Positions 1 through 11,300 of a DNA stretch of 64,000 nt are shown here, in pieces. The first letter of the stretch is position 1. Every line of letters begins with the position of its first letter. The notes under the pieces are model-generated. The model was not told the DNA's origin. It saw nothing but the letters and a program-made list of their open reading frames with translations, and ran no database searches. Both the position numbers and the translations under genes were made by a program. Source of the stretch: Phoronis australis (taxonomy: Eukaryota > Phoronida > Phoronidae); the NCBI GenBank assembly GCA_002633005.1, contig NMRA01000352.1, positions 69,882 to 133,881 on the forward strand, written 5' to 3'.

Positions 1-705
1 TTCATTCCTGTATTTTTGTCATGGAGAAATATGGTAGTCATCTGCATAATGGAGAATTTCAACTTCAGTTTTCGCAAAATTCATGCCTTTTATTAAATTA
101 AAATTCCGTATATAATTGGCCGTAACAACAGCTAGGTAAAATAATGGACTTGACAATGAATCACCCCGTCTTACACCCCTTTCTGAACGAAAAAAATCTG
201 TAGTAAAACCATTATTGGCAACACAAGCAGTTGTTTTACTGTAAATTATTTCCACTCATCTTGTAAAACCCTGTCCAAGATTAAAAGCCATCAAAGCTTG
301 AAAAATAAAGTCCCATTTTATTGTATCATAGGCCTTGCAAAAGTCCAAAAATAGAATGTGTCCTTGACCATCAGTAATGTTTGTATAAATATAGATTATT
401 ACATGGCGAAGTCGTTATCCCCGTTATCTAGAGCACGAGGGGATTTTGGACAATTCTACAAAATCCACGAGGGCGAAGCCCGAGTTCAAATACTTTTGCA
501 TCACAAACACGTACGTTGTATAACCTATACATATATCTTGAATGATACGTATATTGTATCCTATATGTCGTCCTTTAACAGCTGTTTGACCTGGGTGAAC
601 CAGTTTTCCCGTATTAATTATATGTGCGCTGCAAGAACTTTTGTTAGTATCTTATAATCAGTGTTCAATAAAGATATTGGACACCAACTTGTTAACAATG
701 GATAC
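1..705 (-). mobile_element. Non-LTR retrotransposon (LINE) reverse transcriptase relic
   Basis: Read on the - strand, this segment gives RT blocks in the expected order. They are a PISLLNTDYKILTKVLA block (about 695-620), an IRIIQDI segment (about 560-530), ITDGQGHILFLDFCKAYD (about 370-310), RGVRRGDSLSSPLF (about 175-130) and the YADD catalytic motif (about 45-30). The order matches L1/CR1-type LINE reverse transcriptases, which copy their RNA at a nicked target. The copy is dead: a stop interrupts the region before VEIIYS, an unrelated 127-bp element splits it, and it runs off the window start. Homology becomes unrecognisable beyond about 705. The exact LINE clade is not determined. Confidence 0.8.
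389..515. mobile_element. 127-bp MITE-like insertion inside the LINE
   Basis: The RT reading of the LINE is interrupted here and resumes on both sides. The insertion is flanked by the 8-bp direct repeat TTGTATAA at 381-388 and 516-523, as expected for a hAT-type target duplication. It has no coding capacity. Its interior contains complementary GC-rich words (CTCGGGCTTCGCCCTCG on the - strand). Family membership is inferred from the duplication length only. Confidence 0.6.
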
Positions 706-2029
706 ACCAATTGATTTATTGACCGCCATGTTGATGAATTCATAAGCTCTCTAGCGACACCTGGGTGAAACCAAGCGATGTAACAAATGTGTACTATTTC
801 AATCAGTTCCATTGCAATAGTCACCCAGAGGAATATGTCTTCCCTAGAATTTTGAGTAACATTATTATGCCACATGGTTGGCACTTCTGTCTCAACAATG
901 ATGGTTGATATTACCCCCAAATTGGTTTTCTCTGGCACTTGCACCGAGTTTAACCTGCAACTGCTGAGAGTAGTTTTAACTGGACACATTTTAAATATTA
1001 CAAAATGACTAAAAAGTCAATTAATTTTGTGTTCATCTTGACCAAGGGCACTTGTTAAAGGAACAATGTTTTTAAATATTTTCGTTACTTCACCACTTTT
1101 AATACCCCTGTGTACTTGTTTTTTTTTTTCTTACCGGGAACAGATTGGTATCTTTTTATTCAAACTTGTAGTACCAAAACTGTGGTAGATTTTGATTGCC
1201 AGCGAAACTTAATTAGTTTAGTTAACTGTGAACCCATCCCTGAACTTTCCAGATTAAGACTAACACTAAACATCTCATAGCGAACAAAACTACATGTGAC
1301 ATTAGTTCAAATTTAATTTTTATAAGATTTCAAATCATAAGATAAAAACAAAAGTGGAAATAGTATAGTGATAGCCAAATTGAAGATTTGAAATCCCTGG
1401 ACAATTTCGGTGGCACTGACTACATAACTATTCTAGATTTTTGTCAGTCTTAAAAATGAGAGTAGGCACGAATTAAAAACAACCGTTTCCTATTCAAAAA
1501 TCTGGTTAAACGAGATTGAAAGAATATTAAAAGAATAATCAATTGTGAACTCTGATCAAAGAGCGTTTGCAAATCCACCGAGTATATCAATACCCACGGT
1601 CGTTTATCTTCAATCGTATCCAATGGTTGTAGTTTTCAGCTTAGGCCTATTACTTCATCGATTTTTAAAAATCGAAAACCTGATTTGGTTATTTTTTTCT
1701 AGCTGAATACCGCCATGGTGTTCGTTTTTAAGGAAAATTATTGGTTATCATTTTGAAAATTTACCATTATGTACAGGTAGAGATGTTTATTACAGCTTTT
1801 GGTCGGGTGATTACACTAAATGGGACTTGCGCGCACCGGACAATGCAAACATCAAAACTCTATCCGCCGCGCTCGTTTCGTGAATTCAAAATTCCCACTT
1901 TTAGAATGTGCGTGACGTCCTACTTGTAAGCGTATTATTCACGGTGAACGGAGGAGTAATCAGATGGTTTAATCAGCGTGAGACATAAATCGCCGATAAT
2001 TATGGCCCCGGGCCCCATTGGATGGCCAC

Positions 2030-2075
2030 CAATGGCCGCGCAAGGACTGAAACAATGGCCGCGCAAGGACTGAAT
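2030..2075 (+). promoter_or_regulatory. Tandem 23-bp repeat with YY1/NF-Y-like core, candidate C2CD5 promoter element
   Basis: Two adjacent 23-bp copies (2030-2052 and 2053-2075), identical over the first 22 bases, each contain CAATGGCCGCGCAAGGACTG. The core resembles the YY1 consensus (ATGGCNGC) and follows CCAAT-like words at 2016-2032. It lies 3.2 kb before the start codon in the CpG-richer zone. The promoter role is inference. Confidence 0.3.
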
Positions 2076-2914
2076 TCCAGTGATCATGCAAACAAATTAT
2101 AATCGTTGTAGCGGCTTCAGCTGTAATCATCGACAGCCAATCAGAAATGGGAATGTACGATTTGACCGAAGCAGTATATTTTGTAGCAGAAGCGAGTTGG
2201 TAAGGTTCGAGGTTAGCTCAACTGTTCTACAGCTATCTCCTATATTTTGTAATGTGCATTGTTGATAATATAACTGTTAATCGATTTACACTAACAGGTT
2301 TCACAATGAAGCTCCTGAGTACTGTTGTAGATGTGCTTCCGGTGAATCATATGAGCCTCTGTTAGCCACTCGCTAGCGGCTAAACGGGGCCATCAATCAT
2401 TCATGCATCAAATTTCCTCGCCGGTTTTATGGGGGTCGCTGGCTCGATTCTCGGGTAATCTCGGCTATTACTCTGTAGTAAATGTCGACGTCAGTCTCGG
2501 CTGTGGCGTCTCTATGTTGTGATGTCCTTTTCGTGTCAATGTTGGTCTTGGCCTGGTGCGACATCTAACGCCAGAAGAGCCCAGCCGAGGTCACACTCCT
2601 ACCACGTGACGAGTCACCCATCAAGACCACGTGACAAGATCGTCTGGGCCTTCTGGAGTTCGCTGCCGTCCTGTGCGGACGCAATGTGAGTATCCTCCAG
2701 ATTGTTCTCTTGCACCGTGTTAATAGGCCCGAACTTGTGTGTCCTCTCGGCCAACCGACTCCACATAATTACAACAACTCTGATCTGGAGAAATTGTCCC
2801 AACTGGGAATGAGTTTCACAATAGTGCCTTGGTTGGAGCAATTTTTTATCCACTCACTCCGCATTTGCCTGTCTAGATTGGTTGATTATTGGATGGTGTC
2901 AAACTTCACGTCAT

Positions 2915-2992
2915 GCACAGATATTCGTCAAGTTTATCCAATTTGCATCGGAATTGCAGCCCACAGCACGTTGGCATTGGAAGGACGAATAG
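2915..2992 (-). pseudogene. Short THAP-like N-terminal module relic (copy 1)
   Basis: On the - strand an ATG at 2977 begins ATGCCAACG followed by GTGCTGTGGGCTGCAA. The same words, and about 20 bases before the ATG, recur at 21887 in intron 14, where the reading continues into a cysteine-rich THAP-like peptide. Here the frame breaks within about 20 codons. It is a decayed copy of the same element. Confidence 0.35.
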
Positions 2993-5237
2993 TCAGTATT
3001 TAATGCAACGGAGAAATACAACAAGAAGAAACACATCGAACTTAAATGGTGTGAAAACATCCAGGTTGCAGAAGTGCTTGAGGGATATTGTGGCATACTA
3101 GTAGCGCATAAAAAACAGCGAGGCTGGAGTGTCACTATGTAATCTGGGATTGCCATATTCTCCTGTTCAGGAGATTTATACAGATCCTTAAACCACTGAA
3201 TGAAATTTTCATTATATGGAGAAATTCTTCTGATATGCTGAAATTTTTCCTATGCAATGAAAATTTTTTGACTTAAGTACCTGATTCTGCTGTCCAGACA
3301 GACTACAGAGGACCAGTTGGTTATTCAACACTGAGTAAAGTCATTTTGTGTAAAATAGAATGTTGGTGTTACAGTTCTTCTATAGTTTGGACTACAAATG
3401 CACATCAATAATTGTTCTGAAGCACTGTCGTGGGTACAAACCTAGGACCATACTGCCAGGTACAAACTTGCCAAATGCTTGAGGACCTGCAGTTATTGAA
3501 AAATATGTGAAGGGAAGATGGAGGTTTGGTAGAGAAGGTGCTGTAGCTTAGCAGATTGTATTAATTCTGCTCGTGTTCACTGACAACAAAGGGTGCACAA
3601 GGTGAAATATTGTTTATATTTAAGCTGAAGTAATTGTTTCTGTGAGGGAGGTTTTGTAGAGAAATCCACATACCGATGACAGGTATGCAACCCTGGCTGC
3701 TGGTGCGGGTGTCAAACGTCCAAACCATTTGGCCAATGATTTGCAGGGATTTTATTCAATTCTACGTCACACCTGGATGTCATTTGCCACAGTGCTCTTC
3801 CCCCTTTTACGGATTAATTGCGCCTCTTGGCCTTCAGGCCGGCCATGTCTTTTGTCTGAGAGTTGATGCTCCAAAGTTAGAAGCATGGCTCCTGATCGCC
3901 ACTGAGGAGTGTTGACATCTATGGCCGTGGATTCTACTGTTGTTGAGTACTGATGTAGAAAATCCTCATAGTGACAGCTGGTATCAAACGCGGTCTGTCA
4001 GCATGGAGTCGAGTATCGAAACTGTTCAGCCAAAGAAGTGGGAATTGTCTCTTGGAAGGTGGTTTGGAGAGGCTTTATTCAACTCTACACCCGGAAATCA
4101 TGTGTCACATGCCGACATCAGGCATCGAACACAGGATGCCGTATTGAGAGTCGAACATCCAAACTGCCACTTTGCAAGCAACTTAGAAAGGCTATATGAT
4201 GGTCTGTCTCTCGTGGAACCAGAAAATCATAACATCAGCTTGACAGGTGTTTGCCTGAGAGTGAGAAGTATTACAAGTTGAAACTGGCGTGGTCCAGCAC
4301 CATTTAGTCACTAAAAGTCCTCAAGTACTGAAGCGAAGCGATATCTGCAGTTTTGAGTGTTGGATTAAGCATTCTTAACAAATTGTGTCATGTATTAATT
4401 TTAACCATCAACATAAATTAGCATCATTTGGGTTGGGCCTACAATGCTTCGCACATTTGTTTGATAGGATTTTCAATCCTTTTAAAGTTTGGACTGTAAA
4501 CAAAAAGAATGGCTTTGCACTCATAATTATCTCATGTCTTGTAACTGCTTTTATAAATTACACTCAACTCACCCTGATTACCTGCAGACAGCACAGTGCC
4601 ATACCCTTTGTGTGTCCAAGGCAAAAAACCTAATCTGGTAGAAATAATTACAGGACCAGTGCTTTCTAATAGATTTACACACCCAATTAACTTGGGCATG
4701 TCTATGAATAGGCTTGACTTGCTGCTTGGCTGGGGTAAAGGACTTGCCCTAGTCTTAGTGTAGCACTAGTTTGTAAAGCAGTATTCTCATTGCATGTTGA
4801 CTTTGCAAAGAAAGTTCTTGTTTTTAGCAACCAGTGGATTCATTTCAAAGTTAGCCTCTATGTCCGATAAACAAACAATCATTCACCTAGTCAGAGTTAC
4901 TCACTGTAGAAACGCATGAAAACATTGCATCGACGGTTATTTTTGATGGGTTAATTAATTGCCTAAGTTGCTTTTCCGACTGTTCCAAAAAAATTCAATT
5001 TCTCCTGGAATATCGGTGTCCATAATTTTAGAAATCGTTTGAAATTGAAGTTTTTCTGTAGCCACAACTATTTCCCTGTTAAATCTGTTTTGCCTGTTCC
5101 ACTTGTTGACAAGGTCAGAACCATTTAGATATCTGTAACTTAGTGATACCCAGGTGATTTCAAGCACCTGTTTTTAATTTATTTATCTTAATAACTATTG
5201 TTGATGGGTTTTGTGTGTTTCAGTAGTCAACACCATC

Positions 5238-5327
5238 ATGCCAGCTAAAGTGAAAGTCCGAATTCTTTCTGCTCGAGATTTGCCTGTTATGGACAGGGCG
5301 AGTGACCTGACTGATGCCTTTGTAGAG
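5238..5327 (+). CDS. C2CD5: C2CD5 coding exon 1
   Basis: This exon encodes residues 1-30 of the C2 domain, including D19 and D26. It ends in phase 0 at GAG|GTAAAT. An upstream acceptor (CAG at 5221-5223) shows that a separate non-coding first exon exists. Confidence 0.93.
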
Positions 5328-8300
5328 GTAAATTGTTCTACGCAATGTTATATATGATGCTGATAAAAAGATTGTCTCGTGTTTCTATCTTTCATTGAGC
5401 TACCCATAAGGTTATGTAGAACCTTATCAACAAGTCTGTGTTAATCCAAATACATACAAAAACTATTTAAACTCTCAGTGTAAGTACATACGTATATTTT
5501 CTGAAAGTAGAAAGGCTGTAGAATTTGATTTTGCGACTTTATCTGAGAGGCACTACTACCAAGTTGTACTTGGGTTCCAACACACACACTAATGACTTTG
5601 AGAAGTAACATATATATCTTTGCTAACATATACTAGTATGTAAACGTCTAGTCTTTTGGTTAAAGGTTCGGTTGGGGCGTTTCATTCATCGCACCGATGT
5701 CTGTCGTAAATCTCTCAACCCTCAGTGGAACTCGGAGTGGTTTAGGTTTGAAGTTGATGACGAAGATTTACAAGACGAAGTTGTCCAAATAAAGTAAATC
5801 ATGTGTTAAAAGTGTGCTGAATAGCCATTAGAAAAATTATAATTTTAGCATAGTTAAATTGTGTATAGTATATCTTGTCTAAGTTCTATGCTGTGTGTTC
5901 TGAGAGTGTGGTTTTACGAGCAACAATGAATTTTTTAAGATTTAACTTAAAATTTTAACTGCAATTTAAAGTTGAAACGTCACGTTAAGTGGAATATGTC
6001 TTACAACTGTGATAAGACGGGATTTTCATTGGTTACGGACATCAGTTTGATTCCCTTGGAATTGTTGAGTGTTTAGTTATTTTACCTTTATTTCATTTCT
6101 TTATTGTTACCGTATTTCGCTCCATATTGAGAAAATTATATTGTAATGGGAAATGCCTGAAAAGTTGAAATGCAATATGATTGAGAGCGGTGTCATTTTA
6201 CTGATGTTGCCTCTTGTGCCTCTAGGGTATTTGACCACGATACCTACAGTGCTCATGACGCCATTGGTAAAGTTTACATCAACCTCAACCCTCTACTCTG
6301 TCGTGAAGGCCCAGCTAACCTATCTGGCTGGTTCCCCATTTTTGACACTATGCACGGTAAGATAGACCTGCTTAAAGACTATGCAGTTTTGTCGTGGTAG
6401 TCTGTACCTGGTAGCAAACTACGTCATTGCTTGCCGGACTTCATGGGATTTCATGCCTTACGCATTTAACCTGATGATGTTGAGATAAGAGTTGCCTAAT
6501 GAACTGAGGTGCTTCTTTTCACCTTTTCCATTGTTTGATAATTGCTGTCCACACTCAGACTTACCGAGAACAAGTTACACCTGAAACAATAAATTGTCGC
6601 TAAGTTGAAAGGCTGTGTGGGTGCTATTGAAAGTGGCACAATTTGGCTCACTTGTGAGAACTTACTCCACAAGGTGGGGTAACTTGTTCTAGTGTAACTT
6701 GTGCCACTTGTAATTGCCGAGTGACCGCAAAAATGACTTAAGGCAGAAGTAGTTACCAGATGCATTTACATACAGACTGATTTTTCTGGCGCACTGTATT
6801 GGCATTTGGTGTTCATTGTCCTGCAGAGAGCGACAACTTCCGTCTTACCCCAGTTGTCGAATGTGTGTATGTGTGGACGCTCCGCTTAAAAGTGGGGTAA
6901 GTTGCGCCTAGTGCTATTAGTTCTGGGGTGGGCTGCGTGTCCGGGACTACAGAGTAGCCTACTCAAATGTGTGATGTAGGATGTCCATTGTATAGTCCGT
7001 CAAGTCCAAAAGATTGCATCATGGCCATTCTAGTTTATGCTTGTATTCCTTGTGGGTGTTTGTGTGAACACTAACAGTTACAAACTATTCTGCTAAAGTT
7101 GATCACCCCATCACATTGTTGAATCAAAATGTAAATTAACTGCAGACATAAGGCTGTATTTCCAGTTTTCCATAAGATGAATAAAGAATTTGTTACGTTT
7201 TAACAATTTCCGTGAGATTTTCATTATCCTAAGAAGTTTTTAGCACGAGCCACTATTTGTGTGTGCAAAACGGTAATTGAACAGAGTAGTAACAAACCAC
7301 TAAATGTAAATGCCGACATACTGAATGAAATTTCAATGGTTCAATTTTGTTGTTGAGGTAGTTATAATACTTAACTATGTGACCACATTTACGTTTTTGG
7401 CCAAAATTGCTCATTTTGACTTGTCTCCAGGGCATAACAGAGTTTGAGGTCTACGTTTTTGGAACCTGATGCTTGTTCAGGTGTGGGGGTCTCGCAAGTA
7501 GGAACATTCGCCTAATGTAAGCTTGCGATGTCCTGAAGTTTACCGACCCCACTTGGATCAGCAACCCCTCGAGCTTGCCATCGTAGCTCGTCAATGTCAC
7601 TTGTGGAGTAACATTCATTTTGATTGTCAAATCCAGTTCAGTATAGAGCGGATGAGGATTAGCTGATAACCCGAGAAAGGTGATTCCAAATTTGAAGGCA
7701 TTTTTGTGACATTGCATTGTCATGATTTCATTGCGCAGGCACCAAGTTCACGGCACACACCTACCTATTGGGTCACAAAATCGTTAGCTATTCCTAATTA
7801 ACCCAGAAAAAAGCACATTTCTCCTTGACTACATTTCTTTGTTTTGCTGGTTCCCCACAAGTTACTCGCAGTTCAAACCTTTCATAGTCCAGTAAGGACC
7901 TTGGGTACATGAGATTCTTACTCAGATTTGAACTCTGCAAGGAGTAATATTCATGCTCAAGGCCTAGATGGTCAGTAAAGCATTTGGTAACAGGATGCTA
8001 TTAAACCATCTGTCATTGCAGGTGTGAGAGGAGAAATCAATGTCATAGTCAAACTGGAGCTGTTCTCTGATGTAAACAGATATAAGCAGTCATCGTGTGG
8101 GCTACAGTTCTTTCACAGTAAGTGAGATTGGTTATTGCCTTAGGAAGTGCTGTAATCAAGAAAATAGTGCCAACGAAGTTCGTGTCCTTTTTATGCGCCC
8201 ACATATTTATATTTGATTCGGAAACTTGGTTTTGCTGTCGCGTTATCTTTCAAATGACCTAAAAGCACAGGAATGAATACATGTCAGCGGATAAGTGTAA

Positions 8301-11300
8301 TTATGAATAATGTACTATGAATTATGTCAATAATGATTTGATTTCCATCCCAAGTTACTTCAGAGCCTCATGTCTCTGCCACTGCCAACGTGAACTGGAC
8401 AAGGAAGAAAGAACTCTTCTTGTCACTATAAATCTCAGATTATAGTTTTAATTTTTATACTAAGTCTTAGAAATATGTTTTAACTGTTAAAACAGTGCTA
8501 AACAATAAAAATTTGTTCTTGACATTACCAGTTGCTTTTTGGTGATTGGCTCTTTATTGGTAATATTTTTATGAATAGTAATACCTTACGTGGTTTTTTG
8601 TTCTCTCATTCCACTTTTATGCTTTGACCCAGGTCCTGTCGTGCCATCGGGCTACAAGTTACAGGCTGTTTATGGGTTTGTGGAGGAACTAGTTGTCAAT
8701 GACGACCCTGAACATCAGTGGATCGACAAGATAAGAACTTCTAGAACATCCAATGAGGCGAGACAACGGCTGTTCTCAAAGCTCTCCGGTAACAACCAGT
8801 TTTTAAATGGCCATAGCCAAGTGCGATTTTACAATATAATAATATTAATAGTTGGAAGTTGCCAGTCAGTGTTCATTATTGGGGTCTGCAGCAGACTTTT
8901 AGTTAGACGAATTGTAGCTATGCCTCGGTGGTACTAGCTGATTGTCTTGTACAAAATGTTATACGGCTTGAATTTCGTTGGCTGTTAGCGTTTGATGAGG
9001 CAAATAGAAAACGATTCTTTCATTACAAGTTGATCTTCTTTCATTACAAGTTGATGCTGAAAATTTGTTTTGCTTACAATGTGCCTGATCCTTGAGGTCC
9101 TGAAGCAACTACATTCAAACATGGATATCTATTGAAAGCATACTGAAACGACACTTATTCCACGTTGACCATTCCCTGCCATGTCTAAGATCAACTTTTC
9201 GTGCCATACATGTTATTAATGGACATCCAGGCAAGAATATCTTTGAGTCAATGGAGAAATGTCTTGCGAATATTGAGCTATTCAGTTGCTAAGAACACAT
9301 TCTGTGTTTGCAGGTGAATTGATCAGAAAAATTGGCATCAAAGTCCTTGATATGGGTGGCAATTCTGTGGTCGGGTAAGTTTGCTGTCCTCAGTTTTGCT
9401 GCTCATTGCAGAGTTAATCTTGAACATATTTTGAATACATAGTACGTCTGCAGCAAAGGTCACAAATTTTTGCCCAAGACTCGCAATTTCTTAAAAAATT
9501 TTGACCCTTACAGTGCACGAGTTGGTTACTCTGGATAGCTTGTAATGACGAAATTGAGTTGTGCAGAATTATGCTTGTGATGTGAGATGCTGAAACTACT
9601 TATGACAGAAATTTGGTCTTGCGCTTCTCACGTTTTTGAACAAATATTAATAAATCTCACTTTAGTATTAATGCAAATTCTCAGAGAATATACAAATAAC
9701 TGCTAATTACTAAGATAAATCATTTCTATTCTGATGTGCTAAGCTTTTTTCAGCAATTGTGAAGTGGGAGGACAAGACCAAATTCTATCCTAAGTCTTTT
9801 GTTACTTTCATGACCCAAGGGGTTTTGGATGTTCATTACTAGAGCAGGTAATGAGGTCAAATAAATTTATTGAAGCGATGAACATCCGTCAAGGGGCTGC
9901 ATCTGGGACTGACAACAAGATTTTTTATTGGTACATGCCAAGTGCACATCTGTGTTTTTTTCAGGTACAGTCAATGTTTTGACCTGGAGGGTGAGTCTGG
10001 CATTGTTGTACGAGGCATCGGTACAGCTGTGGCCCTAGTCAGGCACGATCACACTTCTCCACACAGTTCATCACCATTTAAAGAGTAAGTTCTCCTGGAC
10101 TGCATGCCGTAGATCAAAAAAATGTGTCTGAAAACTCAATATTGATCACGTTAATACTTCGCCTTACTATGGGAGGACACTGTCATTATTAGCTTTTCTT
10201 GCGGAATGATCAACAGTCAACCTTTCTCCATGCAAATTTCTTTGAGATGGCTAATGTAACACAGGGTGAATTGATGCTTCACCCCTAGACATTCAGTCTT
10301 GAAATGAAGTATACAGTAGAACTAATTGCGCGTTTTTTTGTGGACTGTCGTAGGAAGTTGGTTTGTTGCCGTAATTTTGTAAGGGCATGATAGTGTACAT
10401 GCCAAAGGTATACAAGCAAAATACTGTTCCTTGTCACGACGGATTTTAACTTCCTATGCTCCGTTACAATGGCTCACTCAAGTTACTCTAATTGTGATTT
10501 GCGCTCTGCTGTCACCCCTGTTTATTCCACGTTGTTTTGTCCAATTATATTTAGTGTGTACTGTAAGTAGATGCATTCTCATTTGTGGCTTGCCTCCATT
10601 TTCGTTCAGTTAAATTTGCACTTCTAGCCTAAAGAACTGTTTTTGTTTGTCATTTTCTCGCCTTACTTGCCTCTTTACATCATTAAGTATATAGCAAGAC
10701 ACTCGTTCCAGTGGCACTTATTATTCCAACCTGTATTTCGTTTGTAAAGCCAAATAGCGTCCATGGCAGAATCTTCTTTTCCTTTGTGTGCTCAGTTATT
10801 CATGCCTTGCTAACATTTTCTGTGTTCATTGGTAACAGGCTGAGAATTGTCAGGTCCCCTTCCTCAACGTAGGCTACAGTAGTCAGCTGCTGCTGCTCCC
10901 AGTGTGTTTCTTAAGTGCCATATAGACAACGTTTTTTAAGAACATTTGGTGAAACACTGCATTATGGTGCTTTGCTGCTTTTGTTGTCATGTTCGCGTAT
11001 CGCAATTTTATTTCCTTTCAAGAGTTTATTTTTCAAAATGCATTTTTACTGAATTAATTTCCGTAGCCCGTATTACTCCTTGGCCCTCATTGTCAAGTAT
11101 TGCGTGGTCACATGACTGTGTTCTTGTACTCCACTTTGAAGTGTTGCATGGTCACGTGACTGTGTCGTTGTACACCACTTTCTAGTGTGTTGTGTTCTTT
11201 GTTTCAGTGCTGCTTCCTTCTCACACTCTCGTTCATATGCTTCTCTATCCCACGTACGTGGCCCCGTTGCATCTCTTGTCACTACACGCCTGCCCGCTTT

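Larger units (their letters stand above)
706..5223. other. Gene-free upstream region of C2CD5
   Basis: I see no supported coding gene here. Between about 1.9 and 2.7 kb the sequence is richer in CpG and contains NF-Y-like CCAAT words, so it is the best place for the C2CD5 promoter and a non-coding first exon. One possible 5'UTR donor is the GTGAGT at 2686. The coding exon 1 acceptor is the CAG at 5221-5223. Segments near 3.67-3.95 and 3.96-4.29 kb share loosely similar words (a TTTATTCAA-TCTAC stretch) and may be old repeat copies. Confidence 0.4.

Noticed and set aside
3676-4281. Two open frames of 79 and 113 codons
   Set aside because: They contain no recognisable motif and lie in loosely repeated DNA; probably chance frames.
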